Of a stretch of DNA of 64,000 nucleotides, positions 37,488-46,782 are shown piece after piece. The translations under genes and the position numbers were made by a program. The notes beneath the pieces were generated by a model that saw nothing but the letters and a program-made list of their open reading frames with translations, made no database searches and was not told where the DNA came from. Source of the stretch: Vagococcus intermedius (GTDB lineage: Bacteria > Bacillota > Bacilli > Lactobacillales > Vagococcaceae). Within the stretch, counting starts at the first letter, position 1. The number at the start of each line of letters is the position of its first letter. The stretch lies in the NCBI RefSeq assembly GCF_029144185.1, contig NZ_CP110232.1:2004164-2068163 (forward strand), written 5' to 3'.

Positions 37488-38867
37488 TTAATTTTCAGTT
37501 ATCTTTTCAACTATTTCAATTAATTTCATGCTATTACTACCTTTTAACATTAGCATATCATCTGACGTTAAACTTTCTTCAACATCCGCTAACAAGGTTG
37601 ATTTTGCTTCAACAGGGTAGTAATGAAGCTTAGCTGGCGCGTATTTGGTAACTAATTTTTCTTTTAACGCTGCCATCTGGGTGCCATACAAATACACTTC
37701 TTGAATTGTTTCAGGATTTAGATAAGCCGCAATACTTTCGTGTAATTCTTTTGACTGCTCTCCCAGCTCACCCATATCAGCCAAGACGACCATTTTTTTC
37801 CCGATTGTTTCCAAACCTTCAAAAGCTTGAATCACTAAAGACATGGCTGTTGGATTGGCATTGTAGACATCACTTAAAATCTCCGCCCCATTTGTGGCCT
37901 TTAACCACTCAGTTCGACTTTGAGTTAAGTTTAGTAATGCTAACCCTTTAATAATTTGACTATCTGTTAATCCTACATATTGACCAATTGTAATTGCAAT
38001 GAGAGCATTTTTAACATTATAACTACCTAAAACTGGAATAGTTACCTCACTATTGTCTAACTTATTAACTGTAAAAGTTGTCGTCGTCCGCGTCTCATGT
38101 TTAATTTTAGCTGTTATTTGGTTCCCATCTTCTAAACCGAAGGTCACAACCTCTTGGCTGACTCCTTCTAAAAATGACGTCAATAGCGGTTCATCACCAG
38201 GCACGATTAGAAGCCCTTGAGGTTTTAAGCCTGCAACAATTTCCATTTTAGCCTGTGCGATTCCTTTACGTGTTCCCAAAAATTCTAAATGAGATTCGCC
38301 AATCATTGTGATAGCTGCGATATCAGGAGTAGCCAACTTACTTAAGACTTCAATCTCCCCAAAATGATCCATCCCCATTTCTAGAACCAACATCTCTGTG
38401 TCTACCGGCATACTTAAAATCGTATAAGGTAAGCCGATATGGTTATTGTAATTCCCTTGAGTCTTATAGGTTTTAAACCCTTGAGCTAACACACTTTCAA
38501 CCATATCTTTGGTCGTTGTTTTTCCATTGCTACCTGTAACCCCAATTACCTTAACCCCAATTTTTTCCAAATAATACTGTGCTAATTTTTGGAAAGCAAC
38601 TAACGTATCTTCCACAATTAAAATAGGGAAATCTCCCGGTATTTCTTCGATATTTTCGGCAAATAAACTCACCACGGCACCCTTTTCACGAGCTACCTCA
38701 AAAAAATCATGCCCATCACGCTGGCCCCCCTGTAAAGGAACAAATAATGTGCCAGTTGATACTTTTCTGGTATCAAATTCTACTGAATTAAAGCTTAAGT
38801 CTCCCCACTTTTCCCACTCATTTTTGGCACCAATCCACTCAGCAACCTCTCTAATTTTCAACTCCAT
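37488..38867 (-). CDS. murF: UDP-N-acetylmuramoyl-tripeptide-D-alanyl-D-alanine ligase
   Basis: Adds the D-Ala-D-Ala dipeptide to UDP-MurNAc-tripeptide, the last cytoplasmic peptidoglycan precursor step (459 aa). The Mur ligase P-loop GVTGSNGKTTTKDM is present, then the central domain and C-terminal ligase domain. The frame opens at a GTG (38873), but AAGGAG is 9 bases from the ATG at 38867 and only 3 from the GTG. It lies directly downstream of ddl, which makes its substrate, as in enterococci. Confidence 0.96.
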   Translation of the reverse strand: MELKIREVAEWIGAKNEWEKWGDLSFNSVEFDTRKVSTGTLFVPLQGGQRDGHDFFEVAREKGAVVSLFAENIEEIPGDFPILIVEDTLVAFQKLAQYYLEKIGVKVIGVTGSNGKTTTKDMVESVLAQGFKTYKTQGNYNNHIGLPYTILSMPVDTEMLVLEMGMDHFGEIEVLSKLATPDIAAITMIGESHLEFLGTRKGIAQAKMEIVAGLKPQGLLIVPGDEPLLTSFLEGVSQEVVTFGLEDGNQITAKIKHETRTTTTFTVNKLDNSEVTIPVLGSYNVKNALIAITIGQYVGLTDSQIIKGLALLNLTQSRTEWLKATNGAEILSDVYNANPTAMSLVIQAFEGLETIGKKMVVLADMGELGEQSKELHESIAAYLNPETIQEVYLYGTQMAALKEKLVTKYAPAKLHYYPVEAKSTLLADVEESLTSDDMLMLKGSNSMKLIEIVEKITEN

Positions 38868-38886
38868 ACACACTCACTCCTTCTAT

Positions 38887-38919
38887 AAAACAAAAGCTGA
38901 ACTTAAAAGTTCAGCTTTA
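38887..38919 (-). terminator. Terminator between ddl and murF
   Basis: AAAGCTGAACTT / AAGTTCAGCTTT stem with almost no loop, followed by TGTTTT on the minus strand. It may only partly block transcription from ddl into murF. Confidence 0.7.
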
Positions 38920-38926
38920 GACTTTT

Positions 38927-39976
38927 TTATTTAACTAAAATTGATAAATCCTTACGCTGTTTGTGACGCATTAAACCTAATTGAATTAATTCTTCAATTA
39001 AATCACCATACTTAATTCCCATATTCTCCCATAATAGTGGATACATACTAAATGGCGTAAAGCCAGGCATTGTATTAACTTCGTTCAAGAATAATTCATT
39101 ATTACTTGTTAAGAAGAAATCACAACGACTTAAACCACTGCCATCTAAAGCCAAGTAAGCTTGTTTAGCATAGCGACGTGCTTCCTCATGTACCTCTGCT
39201 GGAATGTCAGCTGGAATTTGTAAGGTAGCCGAATTATCTAAATATTTAGATTCATAATCATAAAAATCAACTGTTTTAACGACCTCACCTGCTAAGGTTG
39301 TGCGAACTTCTTCATTCCCTAATACAGCAATTTCAATTTCGCGCGCTTCAATTCCTTGTTCTACCACAACACGTTGATCATACAAGAATGCCTCGTTGAT
39401 CGCATTCTCTAGTGACGCTCGGTCATCAGCTTTATTAATACCCACACTAGATCCCATATTAGCTGGTTTTACATACATTGGGTAGACAAGTGACCCTTCA
39501 CATTGATCAAAAATCGAATTTGGTTCTTCTTTCCACAGGGTTTTAGAAACAGAGACATAAGGAACTTGTGGTATTCCTACTTGTTGTAAGATATATTTTG
39601 TCATGATTTTATCCATACCACAGGCACTGGTTAAAACACCAGCTCCAACATACGGCATGTCTAAGACCTCTAATAAACCTTGAATCGTTCCATCTTCTCC
39701 ATTTGGTCCATGTAAAACTGGAAATACAATACTATCGTCTTCCTTAATATCACTTGGTTGAATAACTTCAGCTGTTTCTGGGGTTAAGACTAGCTCTTCT
39801 TGTTTAGTAGGAGCACTTGTCAACAGACTGCCTTTTAACCACTGGCCTTCTTGCGTAATGTAAACCAATTGGACATCATAGTAATCATAATACAAAGCTT
39901 GTAGCATTGAAAATGTCGATAAAACTGAGACATCATGCTCGGCACTTTTCCCACCATATAGTGTAATAATTTTCAA
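38927..39976 (-). CDS. ddl: D-alanine-D-alanine ligase
   Basis: ATP-grasp enzyme joining two D-alanines for cell-wall precursors (349 aa from the preferred start). The motifs GGKSAEHDVSVLS, HGPNGEDGTIQG, VGINKA and NEVNTMPGFT are intact. Tyr in the omega-loop stretch DYESKYLD marks a D-Ala-D-Ala ligase; D-Ala-D-Lac ligases of vancomycin-resistant lactic acid bacteria have Phe there. The ATG at 40009 abuts a TATAAT (40010-40015), whereas the TTG at 39976 has GAGGAGG 8 bases upstream and yields the usual start KIITLYGGKS, so TTG is chosen. Confidence 0.95.
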   Translation of the reverse strand: MKIITLYGGKSAEHDVSVLSTFSMLQALYYDYYDVQLVYITQEGQWLKGSLLTSAPTKQEELVLTPETAEVIQPSDIKEDDSIVFPVLHGPNGEDGTIQGLLEVLDMPYVGAGVLTSACGMDKIMTKYILQQVGIPQVPYVSVSKTLWKEEPNSIFDQCEGSLVYPMYVKPANMGSSVGINKADDRASLENAINEAFLYDQRVVVEQGIEAREIEIAVLGNEEVRTTLAGEVVKTVDFYDYESKYLDNSATLQIPADIPAEVHEEARRYAKQAYLALDGSGLSRCDFFLTSNNELFLNEVNTMPGFTPFSMYPLLWENMGIKYGDLIEELIQLGLMRHKQRKDLSILVK

Positions 39977-40009
39977 TTTATGTTCCTCCTCGGTATTCTC
40001 AACTATCAT

Positions 40010-40015
40010 ATTATA
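40010..40015 (-). promoter_or_regulatory. -10 box of the ddl promoter
   Basis: Perfect TATAAT on the minus strand about 34 bp before the chosen TTG start; the -35 region is a T-run with no good match. Confidence 0.5.
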
Positions 40016-40029
40016 ACAATTTTCAAAGT

Positions 40030-40061
40030 AAAAAAAAAGTCCAAGAAAAGACTCTCAGACT
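40030..40061 (-). terminator. Terminator after the unknown gene at 40061
   Basis: Nine-pair stem (AGTCTGAGA / TCTTGGACT, two G-U pairs) with a 6-base loop, then nine Ts on the minus strand, starting at the gene's stop codon. Confidence 0.7.
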
Positions 40062-40837
40062 CAAGTTATGATTGTCGTGATACTATCCCATTCAATTAAT
40101 TCCACAGCCCAACTGGCTTTTTGGACATGATAAATAATATTTCCAATATGATTTTCTTTTTTTAGTAATTTATTAGAAATTGTCTTTACGTGGTCTTCTG
40201 TAATGTATAAAGGAATGCAATAAGTACCATCAATCGCTGTTTCTTGACGTGTATCAAAGATGACACCTTCTTGAAATAGTGGACGCATAACTTTTAAAGA
40301 TTTTTCGGGGACAATCGCAACTTCTGTTGGTGCTTTAAAAAAGCCTTTACGACGATTGATTCTTTCATAAACTAATTTTTTTAAGTGATGTCCTAGCAAA
40401 TTATAAAAAGCATCTAATTGGCGATAATAAACTTTATTTTTTTTATCAGGCTTTTCAAAATACACAAAATTATTTTGTAATTTATAAAAGAAAGGTGAAT
40501 GTAATTGCGTATTCATGTGACCAAAATATAATAATTCTGCTACTTCCATTGCCGTTAGCTGTTGTAATAAGTCAATGTCTTTAAAATCAATCCATTTGAT
40601 TTGGGCATCGCGTTGTTTACTTTTAGACATAAAATAACGCTCAACTTGATGTTGCCCTCTAATGACCTTTAAACCCGTATGCGGCTCGTATTCACCCTCA
40701 CTAGCATGAGGATCTAATAATAGGATATTTTCGGGTTTTTCAAAATCAGCCTCAATAAAATCAGCCATATTTAATCCCGTTGAGAAGAGGGAATTGCTAG
40801 TCGTATCTAAATGTATATAAATATGATCTTGTATCAT
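40061..40837 (-). CDS. Unrecognised conserved-looking protein
   Basis: Cytoplasmic protein of 258 aa from the preferred ATG (AAGGGGCAGGGAAA upstream; an earlier ATG at 40897 has a poorer context). There is no signal peptide, membrane helix or familiar catalytic motif. An N-terminal stretch (IYIHLDTTSNSLFSTGLNM) and a middle section rich in aromatic and basic residues (LLYFGHMNTQLHSPFFYKL) are visible; the C-terminal third alternates strands and Lys-rich turns. It is single-gene, between the sortase (divergent) and ddl. I cannot assign a function. Confidence 0.8.
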   Translation of the reverse strand: MIQDHIYIHLDTTSNSLFSTGLNMADFIEADFEKPENILLLDPHASEGEYEPHTGLKVIRGQHQVERYFMSKSKQRDAQIKWIDFKDIDLLQQLTAMEVAELLYFGHMNTQLHSPFFYKLQNNFVYFEKPDKKNKVYYRQLDAFYNLLGHHLKKLVYERINRRKGFFKAPTEVAIVPEKSLKVMRPLFQEGVIFDTRQETAIDGTYCIPLYITEDHVKTISNKLLKKENHIGNIIYHVQKASWAVELIEWDSITTIIT

Positions 40838-41058
40838 TTTCCCTGCCCCTTTTCTTTTTATAATATCACTAACTCTATAATACCCCATTTCCTTCAATAA
40901 ATGGACTACTTAATAGTTAAATTTTTATTACATTCCCACTTAGAGTAAACGTTACCAAGTCACATTTCTGTAATATTTCATTTTTTTAATATTTTATCAT
41001 ACCCCTCGATTAGAAAACTATGCTATTATGTGACTATTAAAGGAGGTTTCTTATATTC

Positions 41059-41877
41059 ATGACAAATAAAAAAACAAAGGTACCTACTCCAGATAAAAAA
41101 AAGCGTGGCATTGGTCACTGGTTGATAAATATTCTTTTATTACTGATGCTAGTTGTCGGATTACTGTTAGTATTTAGTGGTCCTATTAAAAATAAAGTTG
41201 TTAAAAATATGACAAAAGAACAGACCATTGAAACCATGACCCCTAAAAAAATTAAACAAAATCAGAAAAAAGAGGCAAATTTTGATTTTGATTCCGTTGA
41301 ATCCATTAGTTTACAATCTGTAGCTGAGGCAGTTGTTAAACTTAAAGAAGAAACTGCTAATAGTGAAGCAGACGCTAAAACAGAGGGTAGTACTAATGGG
41401 ACTAACGCTGATAATGTTCAATTCAATGGTCTAGGAGGTATTGCGATTCCAGCTGTTGGCCTAAATTTGCCGATTTTCAAAGGTGTCTCTAACTATTCTT
41501 TAATTGTTGGTGCCGGTACAATGAAAGAAGATCAACAAATGGGACACGGTAACTATGCTCTTGCTAGTCACCATATGTTAGAGCCTGAATTATTATTTGG
41601 CCCTCTCTTAAATGTCTCACTTGGCCAAAGTATCTATCTAACGGATTTAGACTATGTCTATCAATACGATATTTCTTATAAAGAGTATGTCGCACCTAAT
41701 CGTACTGATTTAATTGAGGATGTTGATGACGAGACACTCTTAACTTTAGTAACTTGTGATGCTACTGGAGCAAATCGCTTGGTCGTACAAGCAAAGTATG
41801 TCGGGAAGAATCCGATGAAGAAAGCTCCTGAGGAAGCTATTAATACTTTTAATATTAAAAATAATAATTATGAATAA
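41059..41877 (+). CDS. srtA: Class A sortase
   Basis: Membrane transpeptidase that cuts LPxTG proteins and links them to the peptidoglycan (272 aa). Topology: a short basic cytoplasmic N-terminus, one membrane helix (about 19-40), a 75-residue linker, then the sortase beta-barrel. Catalytic residues are His171/172 in ALASHHM, Cys233 in TLVTC and Arg240 in GANRLVV. AAAGGAGG precedes the ATG. The linker is longer and more charged than in many SrtA proteins. No LPxTG substrate gene lies in this window, as expected for the housekeeping enzyme. Confidence 0.93.
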   Translation: MTNKKTKVPTPDKKKRGIGHWLINILLLLMLVVGLLLVFSGPIKNKVVKNMTKEQTIETMTPKKIKQNQKKEANFDFDSVESISLQSVAEAVVKLKEETANSEADAKTEGSTNGTNADNVQFNGLGGIAIPAVGLNLPIFKGVSNYSLIVGAGTMKEDQQMGHGNYALASHHMLEPELLFGPLLNVSLGQSIYLTDLDYVYQYDISYKEYVAPNRTDLIEDVDDETLLTLVTCDATGANRLVVQAKYVGKNPMKKAPEEAINTFNIKNNNYE

Positions 41878-41913
41878 AAAGACTATGGGATATTACTCCC
41901 ATAGTCTTTTTTT
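41876..41913. terminator. Bidirectional terminator between srtA and the DUF188 gene
   Basis: AAAAAGACTATGGG / CCCATAGTCTTTTT perfect 14-bp stem with an 8-base loop and A/T runs on both sides, serving the two convergent genes. Confidence 0.92.
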
Positions 41914-42355
41914 ATTCTGATAGAACTTGGACTAGCAACTCATGAAATACTTTTTTATCTAACTCTGTTAATTTTTTAGGTCCTTTTGTTCGCTTACCAC
42001 TTTTACGCACCTTTGCATTAAAATAGCGACTCTCAAGCATCACATCAATTTTATCAGCCGTATACTCATAACCTGTGTGATGCAACACTCTCACGCCTTT
42101 TGGTAGAGCTAAAGCAGCTAGACCATAATCCTGAGTGATTAAGATATCTCCCTTAACTAGTAAGGCTACTAACCGGTAGTCAGCAGCATCTGCTCCTGCA
42201 TCCACATACTGAATACTAACGTGCTGCGGCAACTCCTTCGTTGAGTAATGAGAGAAACTAGCGACTATCACAACTTCTAATTGTCTCAGCCCTCCCACTT
42301 TTATCACAATATCCTTAACAGGACATGCATCTCCATCGATAAATAAACGCCTCAT
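41912..42355 (-). CDS. DUF188 (YaiI/YqxD) family PIN-like protein
   Basis: Protein of 147 aa with the family hallmark DGDACPVKD at the N-terminus, followed by VDAGADAADYRL and DILITQDYGLAALAL. The spaced Asp residues match a PIN-like nuclease fold, but no activity is established for this family. Its start follows GGAG, and it ends in the terminator shared with srtA. Confidence 0.88.
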   Translation of the reverse strand: MRRLFIDGDACPVKDIVIKVGGLRQLEVVIVASFSHYSTKELPQHVSIQYVDAGADAADYRLVALLVKGDILITQDYGLAALALPKGVRVLHHTGYEYTADKIDVMLESRYFNAKVRKSGKRTKGPKKLTELDKKVFHELLVQVLSE

Positions 42356-42368
42356 ATGACCACTCCTT

Positions 42369-42404
42369 TTTAGGCAAAATAAAAAGCCTCTAAACTTAGG
42401 CTCT
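42369..42404 (-). terminator. Terminator of veg
   Basis: AGCCT / AGGCT stem with an 8-base loop and TTTTTATTTT on the minus strand, about 35 bp after the veg stop codon. The short stem makes it moderate. Confidence 0.55.
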
Positions 42405-42437
42405 TATTTCAGACTATGACATTATAAAAACAGCAAA

Positions 42438-42671
42438 TTACAAAAATTCTACTTCTACTGTATGAGTTAAAATATCTGTATAACTATAAGATACTCTTTC
42501 ACACGAGTTCTCATCATGATCTAAATCAACAACAAATACAGCTGGATACGTTTCAGTCAACGTACCACGGTGTTCTGTTTGGCGCTTACGACCAGTTTGA
42601 GCGACTAACATAATTTTACTGCCGATACGTTCTTCCATTTTCTTTTTAATGGATGACAATGTTGTTGGCAT
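42438..42671 (-). CDS. veg: Veg-family protein
   Basis: Small protein (77 aa) of the Veg/DUF1021 family: MPTTLSSIKKKMEERIGSKIM at the start, then LVAQTGRKRQTEHRGTLTETYPAVFVV and a final VSYSYTDILTHTVEVEF. Veg influences biofilm matrix expression in B. subtilis; the fold is a small SH3-like barrel. GAGGTGAAG precedes the ATG at 42671, so the ten extra upstream codons are probably untranslated. It stands as a single gene after sigH. Confidence 0.92.
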   Translation of the reverse strand: MPTTLSSIKKKMEERIGSKIMLVAQTGRKRQTEHRGTLTETYPAVFVVDLDHDENSCERVSYSYTDILTHTVEVEFL

Positions 42672-42805
42672 TCGCTTCACCTCTACGCTCCATAGTATCA
42701 TATTTTCACAAAAGTTTCAAGTTTATCACAAATTTATTCTAATTGCAACACTAAAAAAACAACTTTTTTTACAATTTAACTTTAATAAAAAGGAAGGCAA
42801 CACCG

Positions 42806-43375
42806 TCAACAAATTACTTCTTTTAGTTTCCTTCGTGCACGATCCAAGCCATTTCTAACTTTCAGCTCCAGACACCCCTCGATTAACGCCATTTTTTTAT
42901 AAGAATTTCCCACTAAATAATGGGTGAAAATACGGGTTTCAAAAGCTGATAGACTTTGAAAGTAGGTCTCTAACTCTGACCTGATTTGAATATAATCTAA
43001 AAAAATATCTGAGGATTGACTAGCAGATAAGAGGACTGTCTCGCCAACTGTTTCTAAACGTTCATCTAAAGAACAGGCTTGGTGATTTAATTTTCTTTTT
43101 ACGGCACCTTGTTTACGCAATAAAGTGTAAATATGCCGCTCTAGATTCATCCTAAAAAAACTCCCTAAAGAAATGCCTCGATCAGGGGCATAGGTTTGAA
43201 TAGACTGAAATAATACTAGCCGTCCTTCTTGCTGCCAATCATCAACATCTAATTCTTGTACGTAATACTTTCCTTTCATTTTAAAAACAATCGGCTTATA
43301 TTGCTCAAAAATTTTGATAAAAGCCTCTGAATCTCCAGCTTTAGCCATACTAAGATAATCTTTTTCCAATGCCAT
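42806..43375 (-). CDS. SigH-like alternative sigma factor
   Basis: Sigma-70 family protein of 189 aa with regions 2 and 4 but no region 1 or 3. Region 2 is DVDDWQQEGRLVLFQSIQTYAPDRGISLGSFF, and region 4 is a C-terminal helix-turn-helix (SYKKMALIEGCLELKVRNGLDRARRKLKE). Its position after yacP matches B. subtilis sigH exactly, so it is the local SigH/ComX-type factor, probably for competence genes. The rpmG-secE-nusG genes that follow sigH in Bacillus are missing. It has a 148-bp gap upstream, so separate control is possible. Confidence 0.85.
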   Translation of the reverse strand: MALEKDYLSMAKAGDSEAFIKIFEQYKPIVFKMKGKYYVQELDVDDWQQEGRLVLFQSIQTYAPDRGISLGSFFRMNLERHIYTLLRKQGAVKRKLNHQACSLDERLETVGETVLLSASQSSDIFLDYIQIRSELETYFQSLSAFETRIFTHYLVGNSYKKMALIEGCLELKVRNGLDRARRKLKEVIC

Positions 43376-43523
43376 CTAAGGATACCTTCTTTCAGAAAAA
43401 AATAAGCCTTCCCTTTTATAATCGAATGATAGCATGACTCATTCGAGATAAATAGCGAACGCTTATTCAAACACTTATTTATTATTTAACACTTATGGAA
43501 GACAATTTGATTAATTAGAAAAA

Positions 43524-44045
43524 TTATTTTGATAAATCATGCAATAGCTTGTCTAACTCTTTCAATTGCTTACCATCAAAAGGACTATTGCGACGATAGT
43601 TAGCATAACGATACTCTAACGTTTCTTGCTCTATCTTTACCTTTGTCTGCTCAATATCTCGAAATAGCTCATTAGCTGATTTTCTAAGTGCTCCTTTAGA
43701 AAAAATTAACCATTGTTCAGCCAAATCACTTGTGGCTACAGTCACTTGAGTAATCCGTGACACCAACTCACCCGCACGTCGCTCAATATAACTATCTGCC
43801 GTTTCATCTGTTTTTGTAAAAACCACAGTGACTTGATATTTTTGATATTCTTTTTGAATCCCTGGAACAAATTGTGCATCAAACACACAAATAACCTCAA
43901 TATCCTCATATTTAGCGTAATTCGATAATTTAAAAAGTAAGGCATCTCTAGCATCTTCTAATTTTTCTTGGTTTTTTAACATAACCAGCTCAGGCCAAGC
44001 CCCAATCATATTGTATCCATCCACTAACAATATTTGACGCTTCAC
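43524..44045 (-). CDS. rae1: NYN-domain ribosome-associated endoribonuclease Rae1 (YacP)
   Basis: Protein of 173 aa with the NYN/PIN-like fold: LLVDGYNMIGAWPEL at the N-terminus, VICVFDAQF in the middle and TDETADSYIERR later supply the acidic metal-site residues. In B. subtilis this protein enters the ribosomal A site and cuts certain mRNAs. It lies 20 bp after rlmB in the conserved mrnC-rlmB-yacP order. Confidence 0.92.
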   Translation of the reverse strand: MKRQILLVDGYNMIGAWPELVMLKNQEKLEDARDALLFKLSNYAKYEDIEVICVFDAQFVPGIQKEYQKYQVTVVFTKTDETADSYIERRAGELVSRITQVTVATSDLAEQWLIFSKGALRKSANELFRDIEQTKVKIEQETLEYRYANYRRNSPFDGKQLKELDKLLHDLSK

Positions 44046-44065
44046 ACGTTTTCTCTCCCCACTAA

Positions 44066-44923
44066 CTAGCTCGTTCTTTTACGAAATACCTCATACATTA
44101 ATAAGCCACCAGCAACTCCAGCATTTAGACTTTGGACATGACCCGTCATGGGAATTGATAACATTTGATCTACTTCTTTTTTCAAGACCTGAGACATTCC
44201 TTTGCCTTCATTACCAATGATTAAAGCAATCGAACCGGAAACGTTCCACTGACGGTAATCTGTTCCTTCCATATCAGTTCCAAATACCCAAAAACCTTGC
44301 TCTTTAAGTGATGTCACAGCTTGTTTTAAGTTAGTCGCCCGTGCCACTGGAATATGTTCAACTGCACCAGTCGATGTTTTTGTGACAACTGACGTAATCC
44401 CTACTGCACGATGTTTTGGAATAATTACGCCATCTACACCTGTAGCATCAGCTGTTCTTAAAATAGAGCCAAAGTTGTGGGGATCTTCTAAACCATCTAA
44501 AATTAATAAGAAGGGTTCTTCTTTTTCTCCCTTAGCTTTTGCAATTAATTCATCTACCTCCAAGTATTCAAACGGAGTAATCCCTAAAACCATCCCTTGA
44601 TGAACTGCTCCATCGGTTAGTTTATCTAACTTAGCTTTAGGTGCCCATGAGACAGGTACTGACATCTCCGCTGCCAATTCTTTTAATTCTTGAACTTTCG
44701 GACCCTTTAGATCTTCTTGTAAAAACAATTTATTCCCACGTTTATTTCTTATCGCCTCAATACAAGCATAACGACCAAAAACAAAATCAGCTTCCGCATG
44801 GGCCTCTACGATGACATCCTCCACCCTTTTAGGCTTCTCTTCTGTATAACGTTTTTTCCCCTTGCCACCTTTGTCAAAACGGTGTTTTTTTTTTTCACCT
44901 GAACCTTGAAAATTTTTACCCAT
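44066..44923 (-). CDS. rlmB: 23S rRNA (guanosine-2'-O)-methyltransferase RlmB-type
   Basis: SPOUT/SpoU-family RNA methyltransferase (285 aa). A basic N-terminal extension rich in Lys and Gly (about 1-45) precedes the substrate-binding domain and the knotted SAM domain with [31 protein letters not shown] and [16 protein letters not shown]. The start ATG at 44923 follows GGAGAAG and overlaps the last codons of mrnC by 8 bases. The basic tail is longer than in E. coli RlmB, as in other Gram-positive forms. Confidence 0.94.
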   Translation of the reverse strand: MGKNFQGSGEKKKHRFDKGGKGKKRYTEEKPKRVEDVIVEAHAEADFVFGRYACIEAIRNKRGNKLFLQEDLKGPKVQELKELAAEMSVPVSWAPKAKLDKLTDGAVHQGMVLGITPFEYLEVDELIAKAKGEKEEPFLLILDGLEDPHNFGSILRTADATGVDGVIIPKHRAVGITSVVTKTSTGAVEHIPVARATNLKQAVTSLKEQGFWVFGTDMEGTDYRQWNVSGSIALIIGNEGKGMSQVLKKEVDQMLSIPMTGHVQSLNAGVAGGLLMYEVFRKRTS

Positions 44924-45326
44924 TTTTTTCTTCTCCAATCTTAGCAATACACCATGCTACTAGCTCTTCTAAACGTTCTTTTTGTTCTGTTAAATGTAGA
45001 TAACCAAACAACGATTCAAATCCTGTAGAAATACGATAAGTCGTAATATCAGCATTTTTAGCTGAAGTATAACTTTTAGCATTACGCCCTCGTTTATACA
45101 TTAACAACTCTTCCTCTGTTAACATTTCTTGTTCCATCATCGCTTTCATCAATTTGCATTGTGCTTTAGCTGACACATAATTAGTCGCTGTTTTATGCAA
45201 CATGTTAGGCTTAGTTAAGCCTTGGCGAATTAAAAAATCTCGAATATAAATTTCATAAATCGCATCCCCCACATAGGCCAACGCTAACCCATTTAATAAC
45301 TTATAATCTGGTTGTTTCTCTGTCAT
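44916..45326 (-). CDS. mrnC: Mini-ribonuclease III
   Basis: RNase III-like catalytic domain without a dsRNA-binding domain (136 aa); it matures 23S rRNA ends in Firmicutes. [19 protein letters not shown] carries the catalytic acidic residue. The ATG at 45326 shares a base with the cysS stop codon (TAATG) and has GGAG 9 bases upstream, so it is preferred over the ATG 15 bases earlier. The preceding gene is cysS, as in Bacillus. Confidence 0.94.
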   Translation of the reverse strand: MTEKQPDYKLLNGLALAYVGDAIYEIYIRDFLIRQGLTKPNMLHKTATNYVSAKAQCKLMKAMMEQEMLTEEELLMYKRGRNAKSYTSAKNADITTYRISTGFESLFGYLHLTEQKERLEELVAWCIAKIGEEKNG

Positions 45327-46738
45327 TAGTCTCTTCTCCATCTTGTCCCTTGAGCTGTATCCTCTAAGACAATTCCTTGTTCTTTTAATAAATCTCGAAT
45401 TTCATCACTACGTTGAAAATTACGATCTGCTCTAGCTTGGTCTCGCTCTACAATTAGCTGATCAATTGCCTCATCTAATAGTTCGGCTTCTTGTTCGATG
45501 ATAAACCCAAAAATAGTTGCCCAATCTTTTAATAAGTCAAAAGCCTTCTGACTCACTTTTTGAGAGACTGTTTCTCGTTCACTGTATTGATTCATCCACT
45601 TAATCAACTCATAGACTACTGTCATACCATTGGCGACATTAAAGTCATCATCCATACCTTCAATAAATTTTTCTTCTAATTTTGATAATAGTGCAAGATC
45701 TTGTTGATCAGCCTCGCCTGTCGTAACAGCATCTTTTTGTCTAAATAACAAGTTATCATGCCCTGTTTTAATCTTTTGTAAATTCGTTGCTGCTTCATTT
45801 AAAGTCTCTTCTGTAAATGGTAGTGGGCGACGATATTGAGTAGTCGCTAAAGCAAAGCGAACTGTCTCAGCATGACCCGCTTTAATATAATCATGCGCTG
45901 TGACAAAATTTCCTAAGGATTTACTCATCTTTTCCCCAGACTCTCCTACCGTTACATAACCGTTGTGCATCCAATAATTAGCAAATTTCTGACCAGTCTT
46001 AGCTTCGCTTTGAGCAATCTCATTTTCGTGATGGGGAAAAGCTAAATCTTGACCACCACCGTGGATGTCAATTGTCTCACCTAATAATTTTGTCGCCATA
46101 ACGGAACATTCAATATGCCACCCTGGACGCCCTGCTCCCCATGGTGATTGCCATGAGACTTCCCCTTCTTTCGCAGATTTCCATAAGGCAAAATCTAATG
46201 GGTCTTCCTTCTTAGACTGCTCAGCTCCCGTACGATTACTTGCGCCAACTTCTAATTCATCAATCGATTGGTCACTTAACTTACCGTAGCCATCAAACTT
46301 ACGCGTTCGATAATAAACATCGCCAGCTGATTCATAAGCAAACTCTAATTTGATCAACCCTTTAATAAACTCAATAATATCAGTCATATGATCAATTACA
46401 CGAGGGTGAGTACACGCCGGTTTAACTTGAAGAGCGCTTGTATCTTCCTTAAATGCTTCAATAAATTGATCTGCCAATTCTTTAGGTGTCATATTTTGTT
46501 CCTGAGCGGTACGAATTATTTTATCATCCACATCGGTAAAGTTAGACACGTAATTGACCTCAAATCCACGATATTCTAAATATTTACGGATTGTATCAAA
46601 CGCAATTGTGCTACGAGCGTTTCCAATATGAATGTAATTGTAGACAGTTGGTCCACAGACGTACATTTTTACCTTACCTGCTTCCAGTGGCGTAAATTCT
46701 TCTTTTTTCCGCGTTAACGTATTATAGATTTTAATCAT
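45326..46738 (-). CDS. cysS: Cysteinyl-tRNA synthetase
   Basis: Class I synthetase (470 aa, full length). It has [16 protein letters not shown] containing the HIGH-type motif (HIGN), KMSKSLGNF, and zinc ligands including Cys29 and the central ECSVM and HHENE stretches. It is preceded by a tRNA-Cys-sensing T-box leader, so synthesis rises when uncharged tRNA-Cys accumulates. cysE, which lies between gltX and cysS in Bacillus, is absent, so here the T-box controls the synthetase alone (and mrnC-rlmB beyond it). Confidence 0.97.
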   Translation of the reverse strand: MIKIYNTLTRKKEEFTPLEAGKVKMYVCGPTVYNYIHIGNARSTIAFDTIRKYLEYRGFEVNYVSNFTDVDDKIIRTAQEQNMTPKELADQFIEAFKEDTSALQVKPACTHPRVIDHMTDIIEFIKGLIKLEFAYESAGDVYYRTRKFDGYGKLSDQSIDELEVGASNRTGAEQSKKEDPLDFALWKSAKEGEVSWQSPWGAGRPGWHIECSVMATKLLGETIDIHGGGQDLAFPHHENEIAQSEAKTGQKFANYWMHNGYVTVGESGEKMSKSLGNFVTAHDYIKAGHAETVRFALATTQYRRPLPFTEETLNEAATNLQKIKTGHDNLLFRQKDAVTTGEADQQDLALLSKLEEKFIEGMDDDFNVANGMTVVYELIKWMNQYSERETVSQKVSQKAFDLLKDWATIFGFIIEQEAELLDEAIDQLIVERDQARADRNFQRSDEIRDLLKEQGIVLEDTAQGTRWRRD

Positions 46739-46782
46739 ATGTTATGTTCCTCTCTACTTTTCATTTGATTAATGCTGCTTGT

